Of a stretch of DNA of 64,000 bases, positions 33,486-41,696 are shown one piece after another. The DNA lies in the NCBI GenBank assembly GCA_002753155.1, contig PDZW01000015.1:19045-83044 (forward strand). The letters are read 5' to 3'. Below the pieces are notes generated by a model, which saw nothing but the letters and a program-made list of their open reading frames with translations, was not told where the DNA came from and did not search any database. Within the stretch, counting starts at the first letter, position 1. Each line of letters opens with the position of its first letter. Made by a program: the position numbers and the translations under genes. Source of the DNA: Alphaproteobacteria bacterium WMHbin7 (lineage in GTDB: Bacteria > Pseudomonadota > Alphaproteobacteria > Rhodospirillales > WMHbin7).

Positions 33486-35225
33486 TCAGTGCCGCTGCGC
33501 CCCATCCGCTGCCAGAGCAAAATTTCGCCCGCCCTTTTCGAAAACAACGTTCTGGGCAACCTGAAGCATGCGCTTGGAAAGCGCTGACAGTTCGGGCGAG
33601 CTGTTTTCAACGCAGCGGATTCCGAACAGAGACTTGTTGCCCGGCGAATTGTAAGGCCCCTCGATCAAGCTGGTCTTATCAAAGGTAACCATGGCCAGGC
33701 AGGTTTCCCTGTTGTTGGATGCCGATAGCTGAGTGATGTCGCGGTTGTTATGGCGATAGGCGCTGGTCACGGCGGATTCCAGCGGAATGCCACGTTCCTT
33801 GAACACCACCGAGAAAAAGTCGACCAGAAGCTTGTCCATGGGCTCGAAGCGAAAGCCTCCGAAATAGAGCTCCTCGTAAAACAGGAAGCCGCCTTCCTTG
33901 AAGAAAATCCGCTCCTGCACCCGGTCGGGCAACTGTGACTGTTCGACCTTGCGCAATGAGAAGGGCCAGGCGCTGCTGGTGCCGATGCGGCTCATCGCAA
34001 CGGGCGTCTCCGCCCACTGATAATAGCCCAGGGTATTGCCGCTTAAGGTCTTGGCTTCCTGCTTGACCGCAGGAGGGGGGGCTGCCGCGACTTGTTGCTG
34101 AGGCTGGGGAGGAACCTCTTCCTTGAAGTCCTGCTTCATTGCCAGGGGCTGGTTCTTTTCAAGCGCCGCCTTGGAGGTTGAGGCCTTGCTGCGCAGCGTT
34201 TCGTCGTCGCTGGAATAGGGATTGTCCTGGTCGAAGGAAGTCAGGAATCTGTCCCAGGCGGCAAGCTTCAGGTCAGGCGGGCCTGAGAATTTGGCCGCCT
34301 CGTCGAAAGCGCTTTTCATCTCGCCTTGCCATCTCTTCCATCCAGCCTGGGCCGCCTTTTCCTGCTTCTTCAAATCCTCAAGCGAAAACGCACTGCCTGC
34401 GGGCGGCTGAGGCAGCGCCCCGATCTCAGCAGGCTGCGTAAAATAGAAGTCGCCCGTCAATGACGAAGCTTCCCAGGGGATCTGCATGTCGTTGGTAACG
34501 CGGGCCACTTGAATACGCACCCGCTTGAAAATGTCCTCGACCCTTAGGCCGGGCATGTCGAGCGTTTTCAGAAGTTCGCGGGTGTAAAGGCCGTTTCCGC
34601 CCTCGCCGTCACTGGCGACCTTGCCGGGTGCCGTCGCATAGGCGATGAAGGTGCCCTTGGGCGCGTCGATCTGCGCCAGGCCACCAGCATAGCCGCGAAA
34701 GCTGCGCTCGAAGGGATTGTTGCGGCAGGCATCGAGAATGACCACGGACAGTCTGGCGCCGGTCAGTTGCTGCAAGACCTGATCGACATCGACGGATTCG
34801 CTATGGACCGAGGACTCCGACGATATCATGGCATCGACCGGAACCAGATAGTTGCGGCCCTTCACCTGCACGCCGTGGCCTGCGTAATAGAACAGCCCGA
34901 CGCCCCCCTTGCTCAGTTTCTGTCCGAACTGTGTTGCTGCCCGGTTCATGTCGCGCTGTCCGGCGTTTTCCTTCAAAATGACTTCGAAGCCCATTTTTTC
35001 GAGCTTGCCCGCCATGGCGCGGGCGTCATTGACCGGATTGGGCAGCGGGGCCGTCTTGTAAGAGCTGTTGCCGATGACCAGCGCAATCCGCCGCTCGGCT
35101 CCTGTAGGGGCTGCGAGTTCGTTTTGCTGACCAACGCCGATATCGCGGGAAAGAGGTTGCGCCAGGGCTGCGCACGGAAGGGCGCAAGCCACGAGAAGAG
35201 GAAATATTCGAGACAGACGACTCAT
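33486..35225 (-). CDS. Exported caspase-family (peptidase C14) protein
   Basis: 579 residues. Signal peptide 1-22 (ACALPCAALAQ). Caspase p20-like domain about 45-270: RIALVIGNSSYKTAPLPNPV, catalytic His117 in LFYYAGHGVQVKGRNYLVPV, and catalytic Cys167 in SVVILDACRNNPFERSF, so it should be an active metacaspase-like protease. A Lys/Glu/Pro/Gln-rich linker runs about 285-400; the C-terminal 180 residues have no domain I recognise and include aromatic-rich FFKEGGFLFYEELYFGGFRF. It overlaps the OmpA-family gene by 4 nt (ATGA) and is last in the four-gene operon. Confidence 0.88.
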   Translation of the reverse strand: MSRLSRIFPLLVACALPCAALAQPLSRDIGVGQQNELAAPTGAERRIALVIGNSSYKTAPLPNPVNDARAMAGKLEKMGFEVILKENAGQRDMNRAATQFGQKLSKGGVGLFYYAGHGVQVKGRNYLVPVDAMISSESSVHSESVDVDQVLQQLTGARLSVVILDACRNNPFERSFRGYAGGLAQIDAPKGTFIAYATAPGKVASDGEGGNGLYTRELLKTLDMPGLRVEDIFKRVRIQVARVTNDMQIPWEASSLTGDFYFTQPAEIGALPQPPAGSAFSLEDLKKQEKAAQAGWKRWQGEMKSAFDEAAKFSGPPDLKLAAWDRFLTSFDQDNPYSSDDETLRSKASTSKAALEKNQPLAMKQDFKEEVPPQPQQQVAAAPPPAVKQEAKTLSGNTLGYYQWAETPVAMSRIGTSSAWPFSLRKVEQSQLPDRVQERIFFKEGGFLFYEELYFGGFRFEPMDKLLVDFFSVVFKERGIPLESAVTSAYRHNNRDITQLSASNNRETCLAMVTFDKTSLIEGPYNSPGNKSLFGIRCVENSSPELSALSKRMLQVAQNVVFEKGGRNFALAADGAQRH

Positions 35226-35806
35226 TTCTTGGCCCCCTTTTCACCTAAATTGACCACGCGCACCCGCCGATTGACATCGGCTTCGGGATGATCGGGATCA
35301 AGCAGCCGGGATTCGCCGAATCCCTGAACCTCGATCCTGGATGACTTTACGCCGAAGCGCGAAATCAGCTCCTGGCGCACCCGGCCCGCCCGCCTAAGCG
35401 ATAACCCCTGATTGAAGCCATCGCTGCCCACGGCATCGGTATGGCCCTCGATCAGAAAACGCTGCCCGGCAAGCCGCTCGTCCTTGAGCGCTCTGCCCAG
35501 ATTGCCCACCAGCACGGTGCCGTCATTCGTCAGCTCCGCCGAATTGAACTCGAAATTGACGACCAGATCAATGGCCGCCGGTTCTTCGGCAGCCTCGGCC
35601 GCGTTGATAATGCCACGATCACCGGCCTTGTCCAGTTCCAGCGAGCGGCTTTTGGGCATGGCGGAGCTTCTGGAAAGCTTATCCGCGATTTCTCCGCTCG
35701 TCGGCTGATCGGCAGCACCTGCCAAGGATACAGCAAGGAAGCTAAGACAGACAGAAAGTACCGCCCTTTTTGCGATGGAAGTTGCTATCTCCATGATATT
35801 TCGCAT
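35222..35806 (-). CDS. OmpA-family peptidoglycan-binding protein
   Basis: 194 residues. Signal peptide ending near SLAGAA (about 31); no lipobox cysteine, so probably periplasmic rather than a lipoprotein. The C-terminal OmpA domain is complete: DLVVNFEFNSAELTNDG, RFLIEGHTDAVGSDGFNQGL, SLRRAGRVRQELISRFGV, and IEVQGFGESR with DVNRRVRVV, containing the Asp and Arg that grip diaminopimelate. Start ATG 35806 with AAAGGTG. It sits between the papain-like and caspase-like genes, suggesting it anchors this protease system to the cell wall. Confidence 0.9.
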   Translation of the reverse strand: MRNIMEIATSIAKRAVLSVCLSFLAVSLAGAADQPTSGEIADKLSRSSAMPKSRSLELDKAGDRGIINAAEAAEEPAAIDLVVNFEFNSAELTNDGTVLVGNLGRALKDERLAGQRFLIEGHTDAVGSDGFNQGLSLRRAGRVRQELISRFGVKSSRIEVQGFGESRLLDPDHPEADVNRRVRVVNLGEKGAKK

Positions 35807-35816
35807 TCCAGCACCT

Positions 35817-37511
35817 TTAAGGTTTTGTCGTTAAGCGCAACATTGATGCCGCCACGGCCCCTTGTCCTCTGCCCGCCTGTTGCGACAGAATGGCTTGGCG
35901 AAACTCGGTCAGATAGTCACGTTCCGTCTCGGATGCCACGCGGTCAAGCGCCAGCAGCGGCAAGGGAGATGCGATGGCGACCACGACTTCATTGCCGAAT
36001 CTCGGGCCACCGATACGCAATTCACCCGCTCCTCCAAGAACCAGACGCGTCCCCGGAGCCAGCGGTTTCTTGCCCGAATCGCGGTAGCGATGAAGATGCA
36101 CGACTTGCCCGTCCACCTGAATGTAAGAGACGTAAAGATAGCTGGGAAAGTCAGGGGTTGTCACTTCCAGCGAAATCTTCTGGCCAGACTTGAGGGGCTG
36201 CTCGGCATTCCCGCCTTGAAGCTTCAGCGAAAGGCCCTGCGCTGCGCTCAGCGGTGTGTTGAAGGTCTGGCGGGCCTCGCACAGGGGCCAGGGCTCGACT
36301 TGAATATCAAGTTCGGCCTTCTGGTTGCTTGCGCCATTATCCACGAGACTGAAGACGCGGTCGCGATCAGCTTCGGAGGCAACAAATCCGCTGACCCGAA
36401 CGACGCCCCTTTCATCCTTGCTGCTCTCCAAGCCTGCGCATTTCAGCTGTTTGCCCAGTTTCTGAATCGACTCCACCGCCGGAGGGGCCGCGGGCTGCGG
36501 CGGAGCCAAATTGGATGCCAAAGGGGCGGGCGCCAGCGGCTCGGGCTCGACCGGCTCGAATTTAACCGGAACGGGCAATGGCGGCTCGCTGGGCTCTGTC
36601 TCTGTCTTTGGCGGCAGCCTGAGAATATTGGTTTCTTCGGCCTTGGCAACTTCCACGGTCTCGGAGGACAGGGGTGCTGCAGGCACCTCCTGCGACAGGC
36701 GAACCGTATAGGCCTCGGGCACCAGAGCCGAAAAGGTTCGGTAGGAGAGCCAGCCATAGCCCTTGTCGCCCCAATCGTCGCCCCAGGAATTGATCAGACG
36801 GAAAGAGCGCTTCTGCTCGTCATAGCCCACCAGGACCATGGCGTGGGTATTCTCGTTCCACGTCGTATCATCGAAGGGAGCCTCGCCGACATAGGTCTCG
36901 AATTTCTTCGTCACATGCATGGCGACGACGACGGGATTGCCGTTGGCGATCTCGCCCTTGATGTCATCCAGCCGCCTTGGATTGACGGTTTTCCAATCAT
37001 CAATGCGGAAACTGCCGGCCATTTCGACGATTTCCGGCGAGGGACGCAGGTCGCAGGATTTTTCGTTGTAGGAAAAGGCCGTCATCGGCGCCACACCCGT
37101 CTTCTTCAGAAAATCGAGCGCGGTGGGTACGGCAAGCCCCTGAGAGCAGGACTTTCCGGGCTCGGTCAGCTGGTTGTAGATGAAGGCGGGGCTGAGGGCG
37201 GCGGGTGCCGCCTTGGGCGACGTGGACAGGCGGTTGGCATAGTAGCTGCGAAGCGCATAGCCGGTTGCCCAGGCCGTGCATGAGGGCTGATCACCCTGCT
37301 CGCCGGGTGCGGGAAACCAGGCAGACAGATCGGCCCTGGGTGGCAGATAGGCCCGGTAGGGCTGAACGGTGGGCAGCGACTTGAACTTGGCTGGCGACAA
37401 CAACACGGCACCCGTGCTTTTTCGCTTTTCAGCCTGGGCCGGGCCTGGCAGGGCAGCAGCCAATGCCAATCCGGCGATCAGACTTAAGGTCAGGATGGCC
37501 CTTTTGGTCAT
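35817..37511 (-). CDS. Exported papain-family (C1A) protease with BON-like and DUF4384-like domains
   Basis: 564 residues. Signal peptide 1-27 (PGPAQAEK). C1A domain about 55-275: active-site Cys78 in GEQGDQPSCTAWATGYALRS, His223 in ENTHAMVLVGYD, and Asn241 in RLINSWGDDWGDKGYGWLSY, the full Cys-His-Asn triad. A Pro-rich linker (about 300-345) follows, then a BON-like module (GVVRVSGFVASEADRDRVFS) and a DUF4384-like domain with YLYVSYIQVDGQVVHLHRY. DUF4384 usually accompanies sugar- or wall-associated kinases and peptidases. No long inhibitory propeptide is evident. 10 nt before the OmpA gene. Confidence 0.88.
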   Translation of the reverse strand: MTKRAILTLSLIAGLALAAALPGPAQAEKRKSTGAVLLSPAKFKSLPTVQPYRAYLPPRADLSAWFPAPGEQGDQPSCTAWATGYALRSYYANRLSTSPKAAPAALSPAFIYNQLTEPGKSCSQGLAVPTALDFLKKTGVAPMTAFSYNEKSCDLRPSPEIVEMAGSFRIDDWKTVNPRRLDDIKGEIANGNPVVVAMHVTKKFETYVGEAPFDDTTWNENTHAMVLVGYDEQKRSFRLINSWGDDWGDKGYGWLSYRTFSALVPEAYTVRLSQEVPAAPLSSETVEVAKAEETNILRLPPKTETEPSEPPLPVPVKFEPVEPEPLAPAPLASNLAPPQPAAPPAVESIQKLGKQLKCAGLESSKDERGVVRVSGFVASEADRDRVFSLVDNGASNQKAELDIQVEPWPLCEARQTFNTPLSAAQGLSLKLQGGNAEQPLKSGQKISLEVTTPDFPSYLYVSYIQVDGQVVHLHRYRDSGKKPLAPGTRLVLGGAGELRIGGPRFGNEVVVAIASPLPLLALDRVASETERDYLTEFRQAILSQQAGRGQGAVAASMLRLTTKP

Positions 37512-37535
37512 CTGCGTTCCCCGCCATGCCTGAAG

Positions 37536-38795
37536 TTAATTGAGGACTTTGAAGGAAAGGCGCTCGACCGTGCGCCGCCCCTCTTTATCCCTGACGGCAA
37601 TGTCGATGACATGCTTACCCACCGGCAGATCGGCGTCTTCGGCCTTGATGCCGTCCTTGGTCAGGTAGGGCAACAGCCGGTCGGTGATATCGAGATCGAA
37701 AAGTCCGACATAAGTCACCTTAAGGCTGTTGAGATCGACTTGCGTCTGGCCCTGGGACTGAAAGGTCACCTCGATATTGACCGGCAGCTTGACCTCGGTC
37801 ACTTTGCCGGGGCTGCGAATTTCCACCTTCGGTCCGCCGGGATCGCTCATCGCCGTAATCATGTCCCTGGAAGGGGCGCCTGCTGCCTGGGTGGCTTCCT
37901 CGGGCGTTACCAGCCAGTGCTTGGTGTCGTCCTTGGCATCAGGCCTGCGATGCAAAAAGTTCAAGCTGACCGTTCTGGCATCAAGGCGCTGGCGCTTCTT
38001 TTCGTCGTCGGTTACGGGCGACAAGGCAAAGCCGGTATTTTCCGTTACCCCCACCTCGGTGATCTCCCGGGTGGCCACGGCGGGTGTGCCACATTTTCCC
38101 AAAAGCCCCCCGACATCCGGACCAGCGGCAGCGACCACAATGTCGCGGCTTTGGGTCGATGTTTCGCAAGGCGTCAGAACCAGCTTCAACTGCTCGTTTC
38201 CCGACTGGCCCTGAAACTGAAAGGAACCGCTGACCGGAAGCTGGACGGATTGTCCTTGCGCCACGGTCCAGGCCCCCAGATGGGTCTCGCGCCCCTCGCT
38301 GTTGACATTGTAGGCGGCAACCTGGCCCGGCAGATTGCTCATAAAGCGAACGTTGAATTTGTCGCCGGTGACAAAGCCGTGCGCGGCCGGATCGACGGCC
38401 CTCAAAGCCCCCTCGCCGTCGGCAATCAACACTTCAAAGGCAAGACCGCCATGGACCTCTTCTGCAGCCTTTCCCGAGAAGATGATCGAGCCGTTGGATC
38501 TTTCCTTGAAGGAGACATTGCCAAAAAATGCCTCGGGCGGAACAGCGGAATCGTTGCTGTTCATAAATGTGTTTTCGAAGACAGAACCGGCCACATAGCC
38601 AATCGCCTTTCCGGCCAAGGGGGCGAGCAGAGTCAGAAACAAGCCCCGCGAGGGGACTTGCTTTTTCTCGGCCTTGTCCTTGGTCAGCGCGGCTGATTTG
38701 CTTGCGGGTGCCCCCACTTTTCCCTTTGCCGAAGCGGGAAGACCCGCCGTCAAGATCGCCGTCATTGCAAAGACGGCAGCCACATATTTGAACAT
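37536..38795 (-). CDS. Exported DUF4384-like/Ig-like protein of the protease operon
   Basis: 419 residues, first gene of the operon. Very strong ribosome binding site (AGGAGGT 8 nt before the ATG). Signal peptide ends near PASAKG. A glycine-zipper-like hydrophobic stretch LLAPLAGKAIGYVAGSVFEN lies at about 55-75. Then a DUF4384-like sandwich (GDKFNVRFMSNLPGQVAAYN, VAQGQSVQLPVSGSFQFQGQ), similar in kind to the C-terminal domain of the downstream protease, and an Ig-like beta domain at the C terminus (KVEIRSPGKVTEVKLPVNIE). No enzyme motif. Probably a structural or substrate-recognition partner. Confidence 0.75.
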   Translation of the reverse strand: MFKYVAAVFAMTAILTAGLPASAKGKVGAPASKSAALTKDKAEKKQVPSRGLFLTLLAPLAGKAIGYVAGSVFENTFMNSNDSAVPPEAFFGNVSFKERSNGSIIFSGKAAEEVHGGLAFEVLIADGEGALRAVDPAAHGFVTGDKFNVRFMSNLPGQVAAYNVNSEGRETHLGAWTVAQGQSVQLPVSGSFQFQGQSGNEQLKLVLTPCETSTQSRDIVVAAAGPDVGGLLGKCGTPAVATREITEVGVTENTGFALSPVTDDEKKRQRLDARTVSLNFLHRRPDAKDDTKHWLVTPEEATQAAGAPSRDMITAMSDPGGPKVEIRSPGKVTEVKLPVNIEVTFQSQGQTQVDLNSLKVTYVGLFDLDITDRLLPYLTKDGIKAEDADLPVGKHVIDIAVRDKEGRRTVERLSFKVLN

Positions 38796-38900
38796 CCCCT
38801 GGTACCTCCTGCCATTTCACATCGGCAAAACGACTTTGCCTCAATATGACTTTCGCTAGCTGAACGCTAGATGACGAAAAAGGCAAAATTAAGACTGATT

Positions 38901-38926
38901 CCCTGTGATTTTGGTCACTGACAGGG
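38901..38926. promoter_or_regulatory. CRP/FNR-like palindrome upstream of the protease operon
   Basis: TGTGA-N6-TCACT at 38904-38919 matches the CRP half-site spacing (TGTGA-N6-TCACA) with one mismatch, and is nested in CCCTGT (38901-38906)/ACAGGG (38921-38926). It lies about 105 bp upstream of the ATG at 38795. A weak -10 (CATATT, minus strand 38848-38843) would place the box near -75. Also in this gap: CGCTAG repeated directly at 38854 and 38865. Confidence 0.5.
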
Positions 38927-38932
38927 ATGTAC

Positions 38933-38959
38933 AAAAAAAGGCCGGGGAACTTCCCGGCC
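38933..38959 (-). terminator. Intrinsic terminator of rne
   Basis: Read on the minus strand, GGCCGGG and CCCGGCC arms (38953-38959 and 38940-38946) with a 6-nt loop are followed by seven T (38939-38933). It starts 26 nt after the rne stop codon. This is a textbook rho-independent terminator and separates rne from the protease operon. Confidence 0.9.
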
Positions 38960-38984
38960 CTTTTCAGTCATCGAGAATGGCGGA

Positions 38985-41276
38985 TTATCCGATCAACTGA
39001 TTCCACCAGCCTTTGCGACGCGGCTTGGCCGAAGAGTCTTCTTCGGGCGGCGCCGTGTCGGGAAGGGGGGCTTCGGTCACCACCATGGGCATGACGGGTT
39101 CTGGACGCAGCGTGGGCAGCGGCGGCTCGTCACGGATCATGGGCAGCGGCGGCGCAACTGACGGCGCATCCGAAGACACCGCACCGGGCTCGAAGGCAGA
39201 AGCGGCGGATTCTTCCGAGCCCGCTTCCTGTGCTGCACCCGGCTCGCCGTTCTCGCGGCCACGCCTGCGCCGTCCGCCACGACGGCCGCGGCGACGCTTG
39301 CGCTTCACGCCATCCTCGCCGGGCTCGCTGGAGGTCGCAGGGCTGTCTTCGCCCTCGCCGTCCTCTTCACCATCGCTGGGTTCGCCGGGTTCGGCAGTGC
39401 TTTCCTCGGCACCTGCCGCTTCGGGGCCGTGGCCGTCGGGGCGGCGTCCGCGCCTGCGCCTGCGGCGTTTGCCGCGCTTCTCGCCATCCTCGCCATCAGC
39501 CGCTGCAACTTCGCGAACGGTGGTTTCGCGCGTTGCCTCGCCCTCACTCTCCTCCTCGTCTTCCTCGATCTCCGGCTCATCCGCCTCGGGTTCGATCTCG
39601 CTGACGCTGGCGGCATGGGTTTCGGAGGAAACCGGACGCAGCAATCCTTCCTCGCCCTTGACCAGGGGTTTGATGCGCTCGATGCGATATTGCGGCGAAA
39701 CCAGGGTCACATCGCCCGTGACGAACACCTTAAAGCCGTGACGGCCTTCGATATCGGTCAGGGCCTGACGCTTCTGATTAAGAATATAAAGAGCGATCTC
39801 GACCGGAACGGCGATGGTGATTTCCGCCGAACGGCGCTTGATGCCCTCCTCCTCGATGACGCGCAGCACATGCATTGCCGTTGATTCCACGGAACGCACA
39901 TGGCCCGTTCCCATACATTGCGGACAAGGCAGGAAGCTGGTTTCCATCAGGCTGGGACGCAGGCGCTGGCGCGACATTTCCAAAAGCCCGAAGGGGCTGA
40001 TGCGCCCGATCTGAATGCGCGCCCGGTCGTTGCGCAGCGCATCCTTCAAGCGACGCTCGACATTCTGATTGTTGCGCCGCTCGTCCATGTCGATGAAATC
40101 GATGACGATCAGCCCGGCCAGATCGCGCAACCGAAGTTGGCGAGCAATTTCGTCGGCGGCCTCCAGATTGGTCTTGTAGGCCGTCTCTTCGATGTGCCGC
40201 TCTTTCGTCGCCCGGCCGGAATTGACGTCGATCGACACCAGGGCCTCGGTCGGATTGATCACGATATAGCCGCCGCTGCGCAGTTGCGCCGTGGCGCTGT
40301 GCATGGCGTCGAGCTGATTTTCCACCTGAAAGCGCTGGAACAAAGGCATCGCCGGGTCTTTGTAGGGCTGTACCTTCTTGGCATGGCTGGGCGTCAGCAT
40401 GCGCATGAAGTCCTTGGCCATGCGGTAGCCTTCGTCGCCATCGACCAGCACCTCGTCGATGTCCCGAGCGTAGAGGTCGCGGATCGAGCGCTTGATCAGA
40501 TTGGCTTCTTCATAGATCAGTGCGGGCGCCGTGGACTTCAGCGTGAGTTCCCTAATCGAATCCCAGGTGCGCAGCAGATACTCGTAGTCGCGCTTCAGCT
40601 CCGCCTTCGAGCGCTCGGAACCCGCCGTGCGCACGATGACCGCCATGCCCTCGGGAATTTCAAGATCGGCCATGATCTTCTTTAAGCGCTTGCGATCGGC
40701 CATATTGGTGATCTTGCGCGAAACGCCGCCGCCCCTGGGCGAGTTGGGCATCAGCACGCAATAGCGCCCGGCCAGCGACAGATAGGTGGTCAGCGCCGCA
40801 CCCTTGCCGCCGCGCTCCTCCTTGACCACCTGGACCAGCATGATCTGGCGGCGCTTGATGACTTCTTGAATCTTGTATTGGCGGGTAAGCCTCTGGCGGC
40901 GGCGGCGCTCAGCCTCCTCCACGCCGTCCTCGCCACCCAGCGTATCGAGATTTTCTTCAGCATCGCCCTCGTGATGCGCCTCGGCCGCCTCGGCCTGTTG
41001 AAGCGCGATCAGCTTCTCGCGGTCGGCGACCGGAATCTGATAATAGTCGGGATGGATTTCACCAAAAGCCAGGAAGCCGTGCCGGTTGCCGCCATATTCG
41101 ACGAAAGCCGCCTGCAGCGAGGGTTCTACGCGAACCACCTTGGCGAGATAGATATTTCCCTTGATCTGCCGCTTGGTCGAGGTTTCGACGTCGAATTCTT
41201 CAAGTCGCGTCCCATTCACTACCACCACCCGGGTCTCCTCGGGATGGGTGGAATCGATCAACATACGCTTTGCCAT
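38985..41276 (-). CDS. rne: Ribonuclease E
   Basis: Essential endonuclease for mRNA decay and rRNA/tRNA processing. 763 residues, short for RNase E but usual in this group. S1 domain 35-150, interrupted by an acidic insert (about 100-125, EGDAEENLDTLGGEDGVEEA) as in other alphaproteobacteria. Catalytic Asp350 (ALVSIDVNSGRATKER) and Asp393 (LIVIDFIDMDERRNN). Zn-link Cys451/Cys454 (PCPQCMGTGH). The C-terminal arm is acidic, then strongly basic (KRGKRRRRRRGRR and KRKRRRGRRGGRRRRGR), giving RNA and partner binding. Long 5' leader and own terminator. Confidence 0.97.
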   Translation of the reverse strand: MAKRMLIDSTHPEETRVVVVNGTRLEEFDVETSTKRQIKGNIYLAKVVRVEPSLQAAFVEYGGNRHGFLAFGEIHPDYYQIPVADREKLIALQQAEAAEAHHEGDAEENLDTLGGEDGVEEAERRRRQRLTRQYKIQEVIKRRQIMLVQVVKEERGGKGAALTTYLSLAGRYCVLMPNSPRGGGVSRKITNMADRKRLKKIMADLEIPEGMAVIVRTAGSERSKAELKRDYEYLLRTWDSIRELTLKSTAPALIYEEANLIKRSIRDLYARDIDEVLVDGDEGYRMAKDFMRMLTPSHAKKVQPYKDPAMPLFQRFQVENQLDAMHSATAQLRSGGYIVINPTEALVSIDVNSGRATKERHIEETAYKTNLEAADEIARQLRLRDLAGLIVIDFIDMDERRNNQNVERRLKDALRNDRARIQIGRISPFGLLEMSRQRLRPSLMETSFLPCPQCMGTGHVRSVESTAMHVLRVIEEEGIKRRSAEITIAVPVEIALYILNQKRQALTDIEGRHGFKVFVTGDVTLVSPQYRIERIKPLVKGEEGLLRPVSSETHAASVSEIEPEADEPEIEEDEEESEGEATRETTVREVAAADGEDGEKRGKRRRRRRGRRPDGHGPEAAGAEESTAEPGEPSDGEEDGEGEDSPATSSEPGEDGVKRKRRRGRRGGRRRRGRENGEPGAAQEAGSEESAASAFEPGAVSSDAPSVAPPLPMIRDEPPLPTLRPEPVMPMVVTEAPLPDTAPPEEDSSAKPRRKGWWNQLIG

Positions 41277-41696
41277 TAATGGGGAATCTCCAGTGAACCG
41301 GCAGGCAGGCGATCACGCCCGCAGGCACGGCGGTTGTTGTGGCAAGGCCGGTGCGCGCGCCGAAAGCTCCGCCGATCCGCGTCAACTCGCTGGATGGGAG
41401 GAAGGTTGAAATGGGCGGCAAGACAGGCCTCGAAATTCAAAGAAAAGATGCGTCCTGCCCTCGTGCATCCGGCCAACGCACGGATTTCCTTGAAGAAATC
41501 CGCTGGCCTGGGGCTGCCTGCCAACAGCTTAGGACGTATCCTAAGCGGGGCGGCCCCACCTTTGAGCAGTAACGGCATTTAACATAACGTTCCTGATCGC
41601 CTACAGCAACTTTCTTTTACAAGGCGGGGGATCAGGGTTGTCGCCAGGGCGAAAGCGGGGGTATATCTGCCCTTAACGGGCGGATTTGAGCAAAAG
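41277..41696. promoter_or_regulatory. Structured rne leader and divergent promoter region
   Basis: 420 bp with no credible gene. On the minus strand, TTGCTG (41609-41604), 17 bp, TATGTT (41586-41581) is a fair promoter and predicts an rne leader of about 300 nt. That leader contains two perfect hairpins: GCTTAGGA-loop CGTA-TCCTAAGC (41527-41546) and CGGATTTC-loop of 6-GAAATCCG (41481-41502). RNase E in enterobacteria cuts its own structured leader to autoregulate; a similar role is inferred here. The plus-strand side holds the amiC promoter, which I cannot place precisely; GCCC-TTAAC-GGGC lies just before it. Confidence 0.55.

Noticed and set aside
35862..37283. 473-codon plus-strand open frame opposite the papain-like protease
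   Set aside because: The minus-strand protein has a complete catalytic triad and signal peptide. The antisense product is low-complexity and has no ribosome site.
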